A program made the translations under genes and the position numbers. This document shows, piece by piece, positions 43,566 through 50,696 of a stretch of 64,000 bases of DNA. Location: assembly GCA_048621635.1 (NCBI GenBank), contig JBMCWH010000001.1:6757-70756 (forward strand). The letters are read 5' to 3'. The notes under the pieces are model-generated. The model searched no databases. It saw only the letters and a list, made by a program, of their open reading frames with translations, and was not told where the DNA came from. Within the stretch, counting starts at the first letter, position 1, and the number at the start of each line of letters is the position of its first letter. This DNA is from JBMCWH01 sp048621635 (GTDB lineage Bacteria; Patescibacteriota; WWE3; JAUXAW01; JAYEID01).

Positions 43566-43892
43566 TTATTTTCCCTCAACAGCCTCCTCCTTATTTGAAA
43601 TAGCGGACTTTAGTCCGCCTCCCCCGGAACTCGAAATATCCGCAGTCTCACTTGAATTGCCGGGTTCTGAGTTCAGTATTTCTTCTGTAGAACCAGAAGC
43701 ACCGCCATCCTCCGTCGGTATCTCAGACAATGGAAGCTGGCGACCGTTAGGAAAAGTGTAAGTTATCGTCCCTTTTTCAAAATCCAGTTCCGCCTCAGCG
43801 TTATCACCATAACGCAAACAGAGAGCATCAAAAAATTCTACCGGAATAGTAACAGCAGCGCTATTTCCTGTTTTAATTATCTTTTGCGTCAT
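43566..43892 (-). CDS. AbrB/MazE-like DNA-binding protein with repeat-derived tail
   Basis: 108 aa from ATG 43892. N-terminal SpoVT/AbrB swapped-hairpin domain (QKIIKTGNSAAVTIPVEFFDALCLRYGDNAEAELDFEKGTITYTF, residues 3-47), normally a transcription regulator or an antitoxin. The rest is low-complexity (Gly, Ser, Glu) and includes GGLKSAISNKE, coded by the palindrome at 43603-43618. No toxin gene is adjacent; secD follows after 2 nt. A TATAAT lies 9 nt before the start. Confidence 0.7.
   Translation of the reverse strand: MTQKIIKTGNSAAVTIPVEFFDALCLRYGDNAEAELDFEKGTITYTFPNGRQLPLSEIPTEDGGASGSTEEILNSEPGNSSETADISSSGGGGLKSAISNKEEAVEGK
43603..43618. repeat. Palindrome GCGGACT-TT-AGTCCGC inside the AbrB-like gene
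   Basis: Perfect 7-bp arms, in frame within the C-terminal coding region. This hairpin resembles small dispersed GCGGACTAAAGTCCGC palindromes found in other bacteria. Confidence 0.55.
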
Positions 43893-44202
43893 TATAAGAT
43901 TATTATAATACAAAAAGAAAAAAGAGGAAAGAACCCTCCGAACCGTGATTCTATTGACTATTAAACCCTCCTCAACATTCCGCTGTCAACAGCCTTACGG
44001 CGAAAAAAATTTATATACCTTTCCCCAAAAGTCCACCACTAATATGCCCAGAAAATAGTAAAGTGTGCAAAAAACACCTCGAACTTTTTAAAAGCCTACT
44101 TACCTTTCCTTACAGTTACTTCCTATTTTCTCCCAAAACAGCTTATAAAATATGGTATACTAAACTCAGTTCCAAAACACTATAGGAAAAAGGGGGAGGG
44201 AA
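43893..44202. other. 310-nt spacer between divergent genes
   Basis: Holds the upstream regions of the AbrB-like gene (minus) and the orphan gene at 44203 (plus). A -10 TATACT (44156-44161) and a GGGGGAGGG Shine-Dalgarno (about 44189-44197) belong to the latter. No further gene is seen. Confidence 0.5.
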
Positions 44203-45123
44203 ATGGCCTTAAAGAAAGAATGGCCGTCTATTCGTGCCGAGTGGTTGGAAGAATGGCTTGAAAGAGGAACAATAGAAGCGGCACCTTTACTTGGCCTTCC
44301 AGAACTAGGAGTACTTGTGCCCACCAAAGGGTGCAGACCGCAGAAGACATGGTACCGAAAAGAGAACGGAGAGGTTATTAAAGAAACTACAAGATACTGG
44401 CTAGGAGAAGGAGTGCTCCTGGTCTCGCGTTGGGATTCTCTCGAAATACACTATGATCCTAAAGCGGACCAAAATATTGAAAAAGCAAGCACAGAAGAGC
44501 TAAAATCCCGGCGCATGTTCCGCCTAAAAGACGGGACAATTCTAGTTCTTATCTACCAACACGTAGAAGATATTCTCCATTTCCAGCGTCAGCAATGGCA
44601 CATAGAACTAGATACCTACCAACAGGAGCTTGAAGAAATTTTCGGAAAACTCAGAGAAGTGGAAATGGCAGTGACAGCCTTAAAAAGGAGCAGAAAAGAA
44701 AGTACTAGACTGCCACGAAGATTAAGGAGAAGAAGAAAAGAAATTCAGCAAATTTTGCTACAAGCTATTGTCCCTCGCGAGCAGGCAGCAGAAATGCTTA
44801 TCGAAACTCTCTGGAAGGAATTTAAACTAGCGGAAGAGGGAATAGAAAATAGCTTTGCCAGCGAACCGATGAAAGATTTCCTAGCTGGAGAAGATATCTC
44901 CGCGGAAGGCTTAAGATCTAGATTAGTCAACATCTATCACCAGCTAAACCAAATGAAAGTTCGCCCTGTAGTGCTACCTCTTAGAAAAGTGTCAAAGAGA
45001 TATCGTAATGCGCTAGGCGCTCTGGATGTAGGAGAAGAAAAGATATTTCTCCAAGAAATTAACTATATTTTGGACAGTCTCAAAGAACTTCGCAGTTCAC
45101 TTATACAAGAAAAGAAACAATGA
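44203..45123 (+). CDS. Orphan protein, unknown function
   Basis: 306 aa, soluble, no signal peptide or membrane segment. N-terminal half (1-125) looks globular and mixed (EWPSIRAEWLEEWLERGTIEAAPLLGLPELGVLVPT...YWLGEGVLLVSRW); the second half is helical with a basic RLPRRLRRRRKEIQQIL patch (about 172-188) and heptad-like stretches. I recognise no family. It stands alone with its own promoter, strong Shine-Dalgarno and a strong terminator, so it is likely expressed as a single gene. A nucleic-acid-binding role is only suggested by the Arg patch. Confidence 0.75.
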   Translation: MALKKEWPSIRAEWLEEWLERGTIEAAPLLGLPELGVLVPTKGCRPQKTWYRKENGEVIKETTRYWLGEGVLLVSRWDSLEIHYDPKADQNIEKASTEELKSRRMFRLKDGTILVLIYQHVEDILHFQRQQWHIELDTYQQELEEIFGKLREVEMAVTALKRSRKESTRLPRRLRRRRKEIQQILLQAIVPREQAAEMLIETLWKEFKLAEEGIENSFASEPMKDFLAGEDISAEGLRSRLVNIYHQLNQMKVRPVVLPLRKVSKRYRNALGALDVGEEKIFLQEINYILDSLKELRSSLIQEKKQ

Positions 45124-45130
45124 AAACCGT

Positions 45131-45167
45131 GGTTGGAGCACCCCCGCTCCAACCATTTTTTCTTTTT
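45131..45167 (+). terminator. Rho-independent terminator of the orphan gene
   Basis: 9-bp perfect stem GGTTGGAGC / GCTCCAACC (45131-45154) with a C-rich loop, then ATTTTTTCTTTTT. It starts 7 nt after the stop codon. Confidence 0.9.
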
Positions 45168-45175
45168 AAAAGCAC

Positions 45176-45242
45176 AAAGGGTCCCTAGGACCCTTTCTAT
45201 GGTCTTTCCGAATCAACCATTCTAAACCTTAAAGGTTTAGAA
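45176..45242. terminator. Two further palindromes between convergent genes
   Basis: AAAGGGTCC-CTA-GGACCCTTT (45176-45196) and TTCTAAACCTT-A-AAGGTTTAGAA (45220-45242), both perfect. The second ends 8 nt before the stop of the minus-strand gene and probably terminates it; it matches the palindrome at 31496-31512. Confidence 0.6.
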
Positions 45243-45250
45243 AATTTGCC

Positions 45251-45826
45251 TCAGCTAACCAAGTCTTCCTCGTCGCCTAAAAGCATAATCCGCGGCATAG
45301 TTAGAAGCTTGCGTACAAAATAGTCATCACGGTCTTTTAACGCTGTAAACTCATCTTTAGTAAGCACTGTGTAGTTTATCTCATGGCCATGTTTTTTTTC
45401 TGCTTTGTGAACATACTGGCGCAAAATTTCAATATGTACTTCCCCTATCAAAACCAAGTCAATTTCATCCTCCTCCGCTATCCGGCCCATAGGCAAAGCC
45501 CGTGCCATATAAGCATATTTAAGCTTTCCCAACTTTCTCTTATGCTTCAAAATTAATCTACCTAGTCCGGATTCGTGACAAACTAAATCTAAAAGAGGAA
45601 TATAAAGAGGATGATCAGAATTTGTTTTGTAATAAAGGCGATTTCCGCGGCGCCATTTTTTTACTAAACCCAAGTCTTCTAAATTAGCCAATTCTCTCCG
45701 CACAGCATTAATTTCTGTATCCACCGCCCGCGTAATTTCCCGCACATAATGCTCTTCTTCCGGATCACGCAGTAAAAGTTTCAGCATATCCACACGAACT
45801 TTTGAGGTGAGCAAATCTTCCAACAT
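45251..45826 (-). CDS. Winged-HTH regulator fused to a nucleotidyltransferase-like domain
   Basis: 191 aa. Residues 1-75 form an ArsR-like winged helix (LEDLLTSKVRVDMLKLLLRDPEEEHYVREITRAVDTEINAVRRELANLEDLGLVKKWRRGNRLYYKTN). Residues about 95-185 look like a minimal nucleotidyltransferase fold (LKYAYMARALPMGRIAEEDEIDLVLIGEVHIEILRQYVHKAEKKHGHEINYTVLTKDEFTALKDRDDYFVRKLL). The canonical GSxxxG..S..SDxD pocket is not intact, so it may sense rather than transfer nucleotides. Last gene of an operon with DUF3048 and DUF4446 genes. Confidence 0.75.
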   Translation of the reverse strand: MLEDLLTSKVRVDMLKLLLRDPEEEHYVREITRAVDTEINAVRRELANLEDLGLVKKWRRGNRLYYKTNSDHPLYIPLLDLVCHESGLGRLILKHKRKLGKLKYAYMARALPMGRIAEEDEIDLVLIGEVHIEILRQYVHKAEKKHGHEINYTVLTKDEFTALKDRDDYFVRKLLTMPRIMLLGDEEDLVS

Positions 45827-45834
45827 AATTATAA

Positions 45835-47127
45835 TTACTGCAACTTAACCAAATCCTTATTCCTTGCCGGCACTATCTCAATCCAAATCTGTCCCCTGTT
45901 GAACTTAACTTCTTTTCCCGCAGAGTCATAAAACCGGGTGCGCCCATAAATATCGTCTTTTTCCCAAGTACCTTTGATCACTTTTCCATCCAAAAATATA
46001 TAAGCAGAACCTTCACCCACTGTCTGATATCTAAGATGCTTTTTCTGATCATTGAACAGTGTTTCTTTAACAAATTGCAAAACTACATTTTTTGCCTGGA
46101 TTTGGACATCACCCGCACCAGCATCAATAGTAGGTTCTCCTCCTTGGTACCTTCGGTAAGCATTTTCTTCGGAATCATGCTCCCAATTAACCAAAAACTG
46201 AGGGTTTTCCCAAAAATTAAAAGTAATACTTTCCACACTGGAGGGTCGCTCCGTCTCTTCTTGCGGAGAAGGAGCCTGAGCAGGGGTTCCTCCAGTGTGT
46301 GTATCGTCATCCTTGAATTTCCAAGGATCAAACTTTTTTAATCCTTCCCAACCGGGATATTTTGTTGGGGCCACGTTCCAAAGCTTAGTCGTAGATGTAA
46401 ATCCTGTGTGCTCCTGTGGTACCCCGCGAGAGTTATCTCGCCAATAAGCAGAACTACCTAGCCACATTTGGTCAAGAGAAGGTAGATTAATCCGATTTAT
46501 TTTTGCATACGAATCCGCGTCAGGATGACAGGTAAAAGAATAATTCGGGTTGTACTGGTTTGCTTTATCATCCGCATCCATATATGAACCGCCCCAGTGA
46601 GCAAACCATGCATATAATTCTGCTGCCCAGTCAAGATAATAAGTACGGGCAGAACGTACAGGTCCTACCTTCTCCACATCTTGAGAATGAAAAACTGCTA
46701 AAAACCTAGTAATGCCCCCTTCAGCTACCACTTCATAAACTAAATCTGCTTTACTAAGCCCAAACTGAGGCCGCGCTTGCGGGTGGTTGTTCACCATTAT
46801 GGCCAGGGGACGGCGCGATGAAAACACATCCTGCTCCGCATGCGTATAAAAAACGCCGTTAATAGGAGAGGGGTAGGTCTTCTCTGCCTCCGGATCAGGA
46901 GTAGGCATAGACTCTCTTTCTTTAGCTATCTCTGCCGGTATGACCCTGCGGGAACTGTTCCACCACCACCAAGAATAAATACCATAAAAAACCAACCCTA
47001 ATCCCAAAATACCCGCAACAATTCCGCCTATCTTTAGAAATTTACTGGAAGAAAAGCCTGTATTCTCCCACCAAATTCGAAAACGTATTTGCCACTCCTT
47101 AATTTTTTTTCCTAAATACAAAGACAT
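45835..47127 (-). CDS. DUF3048 domain membrane protein (YerB-like)
   Basis: 430 aa. One N-terminal membrane segment (about 30-53, FLKIGGIVAGILGLGLVFYGIYSWWWW), then a linker and the two-part DUF3048 domain: RPLAIMVNNHPQARPQFGLSKADLVYEVVAEGGITRFLAVFHSQDVEKVGPVRSARTYYLDWAAELYAWFAHWGGS, and at the C-terminus VQIQAKNVVLQF...GKVIKGTWEKDDIYGRTRFYDSAGKEVKFNRGQIWIEIVP. An exported, cell-surface protein of unknown activity (YerB in Bacillus is a lipoprotein). It lies 4 nt downstream of the DUF4446 gene. Confidence 0.88.
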   Translation of the reverse strand: MSLYLGKKIKEWQIRFRIWWENTGFSSSKFLKIGGIVAGILGLGLVFYGIYSWWWWNSSRRVIPAEIAKERESMPTPDPEAEKTYPSPINGVFYTHAEQDVFSSRRPLAIMVNNHPQARPQFGLSKADLVYEVVAEGGITRFLAVFHSQDVEKVGPVRSARTYYLDWAAELYAWFAHWGGSYMDADDKANQYNPNYSFTCHPDADSYAKINRINLPSLDQMWLGSSAYWRDNSRGVPQEHTGFTSTTKLWNVAPTKYPGWEGLKKFDPWKFKDDDTHTGGTPAQAPSPQEETERPSSVESITFNFWENPQFLVNWEHDSEENAYRRYQGGEPTIDAGAGDVQIQAKNVVLQFVKETLFNDQKKHLRYQTVGEGSAYIFLDGKVIKGTWEKDDIYGRTRFYDSAGKEVKFNRGQIWIEIVPARNKDLVKLQ

Positions 47128-47131
47128 AATA

Positions 47132-47617
47132 TTACTGCAAAGCCTTGCGAACAGCTTCTTGCTCCTCTTCTGAAAATTCGTAGCCCGACTCTTCCCCTTC
47201 CCGCACCGGCTTCCCGTACATGCGAGTCATTTCTCTCCCGTGTAAGGAAGAAATAACCACACCGGAACCATGTTCATCCAAGAGCGCAATTGCAAAAGAT
47301 TGATCCCCCCCTGTATCCTCAAATGGATTAAATCTAACTAAACCTATCTGCTGGATGTGGGTCATCCCATCTTGCCGCAAGCGAATTAAACTTTCCCGTA
47401 GCTGGGTAATCTCCTCTTTGTTTTCCCCAGCTTGCCCCAAATAAGCTTCCAAAACTTCTTTCAAATCTACACCTTTGACTTCTTTCGTCAAACGATGGTA
47501 GTGCCGAACTGCTCGCCAATAAAGAATTGAAAGGATTATTAACCAAACTAGAAGACCTCCACAAATACCTAAAAGCACAGTAGGTTGCAGAAGTAATTGA
47601 ATAAAATTTGGGTTCAT
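47132..47617 (-). CDS. DUF4446 family membrane protein
   Basis: 161 aa: N-terminal membrane segment (about 10-30, LLQPTVLLGICGGLLVWLIILSILYW), a helical part (RAVRHYHRLTKEVKGVDLKEVLEAYL), and the conserved end IQQIGLVRFNPFEDTGGDQSFAIALLDEHGSGVVISSLHGREMTRMYGKPV..GEESGYEFSEEEQEAVRKAL, which is typical DUF4446. Function unknown. First gene of the three-gene operon; divergent from the gene at 47683. Confidence 0.88.
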   Translation of the reverse strand: MNPNFIQLLLQPTVLLGICGGLLVWLIILSILYWRAVRHYHRLTKEVKGVDLKEVLEAYLGQAGENKEEITQLRESLIRLRQDGMTHIQQIGLVRFNPFEDTGGDQSFAIALLDEHGSGVVISSLHGREMTRMYGKPVREGEESGYEFSEEEQEAVRKALQ

Positions 47618-47682
47618 TAACTAAACGGTAGCAAAAGAGCAAAACAGTGTCAACAACAAGACCATGTTATAATATAATCACA

Positions 47683-47973
47683 ATGGCAAATAAAGATCGG
47701 GAAATAAAAAGATTACGCCGAGAGGTAGAAGTTCTCAGAGCGCAGCTAAAAACAGAACAAAAGGGGACCTCAAATGGAGAGGGTAACAGAAAAACACAAC
47801 CAGAAACAACTACCAAAAAAGGTAACACAAAAGACTACCAATATGTAAAAAAGGATTTAAAAAGATCTTTACTAATAGCAACCGGAATCTTTGCCGCAAT
47901 CTTAGGCTTAAAATTTTCGCAACCTTACTGGTCGCAAGTTACCACAACAATTTTCGGTTTCCTCCCTATATAA
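47683..47973 (+). CDS. Small coiled-coil, single-pass membrane protein
   Basis: 96 aa from ATG 47683, preferred over the upstream GTG because two overlapping TATAAT boxes (47668-47678) lie just before it. Residues 3-24 form a short coiled-coil (KDREIKRLRREVEVLRAQLKTEQ); a polar linker of about 30 residues follows; then a membrane segment (about 66-85, SLLIATGIFAAILGLKFSQ). No family recognised. Confidence 0.6.
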   Translation: MANKDREIKRLRREVEVLRAQLKTEQKGTSNGEGNRKTQPETTTKKGNTKDYQYVKKDLKRSLLIATGIFAAILGLKFSQPYWSQVTTTIFGFLPI

Positions 47974-48074
47974 AAAGTCTAAGTCTTCAGAACACCGGTG
48001 TCCAAACTGTAAGGCCAGACCTGTTCCCCCAGCAAGATAAAATCAAAAGGGGTTTACTGCTGGCCATATTTCTT
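47974..48074. other. Structured spacer between convergent genes
   Basis: Contains the palindrome ACACCGGTGT (47992-48001) and a GGCCAG (48013-48018) / CTGGCC (48060-48065) stem with an inner CCCC/GGGG pairing, followed by an AT-rich tract. Probably a terminator region; a small RNA cannot be excluded. Confidence 0.35.
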
Positions 48075-48383
48075 TTAGAATCTGTTTTGTTTTTGGATAA
48101 AGGATTTCTTCAAACATCTAATTTCTTTAACAGGAACCTCCAAAAGGTTAGCATAAAAGTTAGCTGATTTGGGAGAGACGACTCGGCTATTGCGTAACAC
48201 ATCGATAAATTCCTCAGAAAACTGCTTACAAACCCACTTAAAAGATTCCTTGTCACCATATTCCAGTACCCTTTCTACAATAAAACGCTTGTGCTGCTGT
48301 GAATCCAGTTTAGAGCAGTCTACATCCCAAAGATATTTCTCGACACAGGAAGGATTTGCATCTAGGTAATTATAACACTTACA
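48075..48383 (-). pseudogene. Frameshifted small gene, DUF6922-like (WDVD...VERVLEYGD)
   Basis: Open frame of 102 codons with no usable start. It reads NPSCVEKYLWDVDCSKLDS, QQHKRFIVERVLEYGDKESF, KWVCKQFSEEFIDVLRNSRV, VSPKSANFYANLLEVPVKEI. This resembles a small family I know as 'FWDVD..LD...H..FIIERVLE.G...W..L...Y', possibly DUF6922, often next to AbiEii-type nucleotidyltransferases (from memory). On the minus strand a TATAAT stands 7 nt before an ATG (ATG at 48361), the leaderless spacing seen elsewhere, but that ATG is one base out of frame and meets a stop after 13 codons. So the start is intact and the frame broken. It directly follows, in frame, the nrnA stop codon. Confidence 0.6.
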
Positions 48384-49415
48384 TTACTGGGCTGTGCCCT
48401 CTTCCAAATACCCGGAAGCAATCTTCAAAACTTTGTCCTGTGCAGATTCTACATCCATCTCCAGAGAAAATCCTGCTGCCAAGGTATGTCCTGCCCCACC
48501 CAACCTTTTTGCTATCTCCGAAACATCAACACCTGTTCGCGAACGTAGCGATCCTCTAACCTGGCCAGGAACAGTTTCCGTCAGCAAAATTCCTATCTCG
48601 GTACCCCGTACATGTTGAAAAAACATGCCCAAAGCATTGCTCCGAGCATGGTTAAACTCTGCTTGAGAAATCCCCAAAGAATCAAAATCTTCTACAGAAA
48701 CAGTAGATAACAAAACACCTACATCCTCATCAACATAAACATTATCCAAAATCACTGCCCAAAGAGCCAAACTTTGCACTGAAATTTGCTTCAGAAAGTG
48801 AAAAATAACCCTATCGTAGTCAACACTCTTATCCAACAGATCTCCAGCTATCTTAAATGTAGCCTTGGAAGTATTAGAAAATCTAAAAATACCGGTATCC
48901 GCAAGCAGGCCCACAAGAAGAATAGTTGCTAAATCCGCTGATATTTCCAACTTCCAATTGTTAAATAAGTTATACAAGATTTCTGCAGTTGCTGCCGAAT
49001 CTTGGTCAACAATAGTTGCCGAAAAAGAGGGATATTCATGCGGATGAGGGTGATGATCAATAAGTACCTTCACCAATTGGTCAGGAATTAACACATTTTC
49101 CCTGGTATGCCGAAAGATAACACCATCCGAAGCGTAAGAAGAATCAAGAAACAAAATCAAATCAAACTCTTCAAAATCAAAATCAGCAAAGTCCTTCTGC
49201 TGAATATCTGAAAAGCCAGGAAGGAACTCAAAACCAGAGATAGGATCAGTAGAAGACACTACCACATTCTTTTCTAAATTACCCAAAATATGAGCAAAAG
49301 ATAAGGCAGAAGAAACAGAATCCCCGTCAGGGTAAAGATGCAAAGGAATGAGGATTTGATCCGTGTCATCAAGTATTTCCCAAATCTTAGCTGCTGCCTC
49401 ACCAAAGTTTTTCAC
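48384..49415 (-). CDS. nrnA: Oligoribonuclease/pAp phosphatase NrnA-type DHH protein
   Basis: Degrades very short RNAs and/or dephosphorylates pAp. 343 aa from GTG 49415, which has TATAAT 7 nt upstream; the longer frame adds a hydrophobic non-family stretch. DHH domain: LIPLHLYPDGDSVSSALSFAHIL (the usual HxxPDGDxxGS motif with L-H-L-Y-P-D-G-D), LILFLDSSYASDGVIF, VLIDHHPHPHEYPSFSATIVDQDSAATAEILYNL, LLVGLLADTGIFRFSNT; DHHA1 domain ending GVDVSEIAKRLGGAGHTLAAGFSLE. It fits with RNase J, RNase Y and PNPase as the last step of RNA decay. Confidence 0.88.
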   Translation of the reverse strand: MKNFGEAAAKIWEILDDTDQILIPLHLYPDGDSVSSALSFAHILGNLEKNVVVSSTDPISGFEFLPGFSDIQQKDFADFDFEEFDLILFLDSSYASDGVIFRHTRENVLIPDQLVKVLIDHHPHPHEYPSFSATIVDQDSAATAEILYNLFNNWKLEISADLATILLVGLLADTGIFRFSNTSKATFKIAGDLLDKSVDYDRVIFHFLKQISVQSLALWAVILDNVYVDEDVGVLLSTVSVEDFDSLGISQAEFNHARSNALGMFFQHVRGTEIGILLTETVPGQVRGSLRSRTGVDVSEIAKRLGGAGHTLAAGFSLEMDVESAQDKVLKIASGYLEEGTAQ

Positions 49416-49422
49416 AGGTATA

Positions 49423-49428
49423 ATTATA
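49423..49428 (-). promoter_or_regulatory. -10 box for nrnA, probable leaderless promoter
   Basis: Perfect TATAAT on the minus strand, 7 nt before the GTG start of nrnA. Confidence 0.55.
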
Positions 49429-49530
49429 CAGAAACTACAGGTACCAAAAAAGTAGAAGAATTGATTAACTAAAATCTGAGAGAAATTAGCTGTAGGCGGA
49501 TAGAGTAGTTTCTGAATCAGCAAATAAAAA

Positions 49531-49980
49531 TGCCTGGGAAGGGAATAAGCCAGATCCTGTTCCTCGCGTTAACCGCGACTTGTGATCATCTATCTACCAT
49601 AGACTATGGTTTTGCACTCCATCTTGTCCCGCCCCTTCTCTAAAGAGAAGTATTGCCGAGCAGACTTGCTCTGTCTAAAACAGAGGGCATGGATTCGTGG
49701 ATTGCTGCGGGTAGGATTGCCACGTTTCACTCCGGCTCCCTGTCCTTCGGTGTCAAAAGCCACCGATTTAAGTCAGATTTAGGAACCGATTCGTCACTGT
49801 TGCTCTCAGATTACGTCAATTCGCAATCTGTTTCCCTTTCCTTTCGAAAAAAGGAACACCAGCTGTTAAGCTGCCAAAGGCAGTTTCCAGTCGGGACTTA
49901 CGGCCCGACCCCCTGCTCTACGCAGTCTGGACTTTCCTCTCCCGATCAATCGGGAGCGATCACGCTCCTTCCCAGGCAGC
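49531..49980 (-). ncRNA. rnpB: RNase P RNA
   Basis: RNA subunit that cuts tRNA 5' leaders, about 450 nt on the minus strand. The two ends pair as P1 (TGCCTGGGAAGG near 49978 with CCTTCCCAGGCA near 49531-49542). Conserved regions seen on the minus strand: GAGGAAAGTCC about 35 nt from the 5' end (CR I), a CR IV-like part GGGACAAGATGGAGTGCAAAACC, and near the 3' end AGATAGATGATCACAAG followed by ACAGGATCTGGCTTA (CR V and the CCA-pairing region). A TATAAT at 49985-49990 places the 5' end correctly. Ends are accurate to a few nt. The open frame across it (49653-49991 on the plus strand) is not a gene. Confidence 0.93.
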
Positions 49981-49984
49981 ATAT

Positions 49985-49990
49985 ATTATA
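49985..49990 (-). promoter_or_regulatory. -10 box for rnpB
   Basis: TATAAT on the minus strand about 6 nt upstream of the P1 5' strand; a TTTAAA 17 nt further up (50008-50013) could be a weak -35. Confidence 0.6.
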
Positions 49991-50062
49991 ACATATTTCT
50001 AACTGAATTTAAATTGCCGAAATCAAGAAGAAACTGGAAACTAGTAGTTAGTACATCATATT

Positions 50063-50232
50063 CGATAGTTAGCTTCCCACATCATCCAGGTGTTGGAAGA
50101 TCAAAACATTAGGAAAACCATCTCTTCCCTTTACAAAGCGGATCATAAGAAAATTTGAGAAAGAGGTAACAACCTCTGTGACAAGAAAAGTCTTATGTTA
50201 ACATTAAAACATTCGAAAGGTGGTGATTATTA
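50063..50232. other. Spacer and leader upstream of ssb
   Basis: Contains a hairpin AGAGGT-AACA-ACCTCT (50063+100: 50163-50178), a possible -35 GTGACA (50179-50184), and the ssb Shine-Dalgarno AAAGGTGGTG. A CTAGTAGTTAGTA word run of the repeat family lies just before, at 50040-50055. Confidence 0.4.
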
Positions 50233-50694
50233 ATGGCTTTTTATCTCAATAGAGCAACTTTATTAGGACGTATTGCTAACGATCACAATCTCCGCTATAC
50301 CTCTAGCGGAAGAGCAGTACTAAACGCACGCATTGCTACCTCCTATTCGTACCAAAATGACGAGGGGGAATGGGTAGATGTTCCTCAATTTACAACCTGC
50401 GTTTTATGGGGGCGCTCTGCAGAAATAGTTGCTGAACAAACAGGCAAAGGAGATTACCTATACGTAGAAGGACGCCTCCAAACACGGGACTGGGAAGACC
50501 AAGAAGGAAACAAAAGATACGCTACGGAAATACAAGTTCAGCGCTTTATTATCCCACGGAATAAAAAGGAAGGCGCGGTAGAAACAGAAATTGGTTCCGA
50601 AGGTGCAGACGGTGTAACAGTCAATGATGCACCAGAACCTTCAGAAACAGGATCAGAAGATGAAGACATTGATTCAGACAGTATACCTTTCTGA
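50233..50694 (+). CDS. ssb: Single-stranded DNA-binding protein
   Basis: 153 aa. N-terminal OB fold (AFYLNRATLLGRIANDHNLRYTSSGRAVLNARIATSYSYQNDEGEWVDVPQFTTCVLWGRSAEIVAEQTGKGDYLYVEGRLQTRDWEDQEGNKRYATEIQVQRF), a Glu/Gly-rich linker, and the acidic tip DIDSDSIPF, which matches the protein-docking tail of bacterial SSBs (DDDIPF). It stands alone, not with rpsF/rpsR. Convergent with comM, 2 nt apart. Confidence 0.96.
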   Translation: MAFYLNRATLLGRIANDHNLRYTSSGRAVLNARIATSYSYQNDEGEWVDVPQFTTCVLWGRSAEIVAEQTGKGDYLYVEGRLQTRDWEDQEGNKRYATEIQVQRFIIPRNKKEGAVETEIGSEGADGVTVNDAPEPSETGSEDEDIDSDSIPF

Positions 50695-50696
50695 TC

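Noticed and set aside
49416..49523. Hydrophobic N-terminal extension of NrnA
   Set aside because: The extension crosses the TATAAT box and is unlike DHH proteins; the GTG at 49415 fits family length.
49653..49991. Open reading frame of 112 codons on the plus strand
   Set aside because: It lies across the RNase P RNA gene on the opposite strand; conserved RNase P motifs and P1 pairing explain the region.
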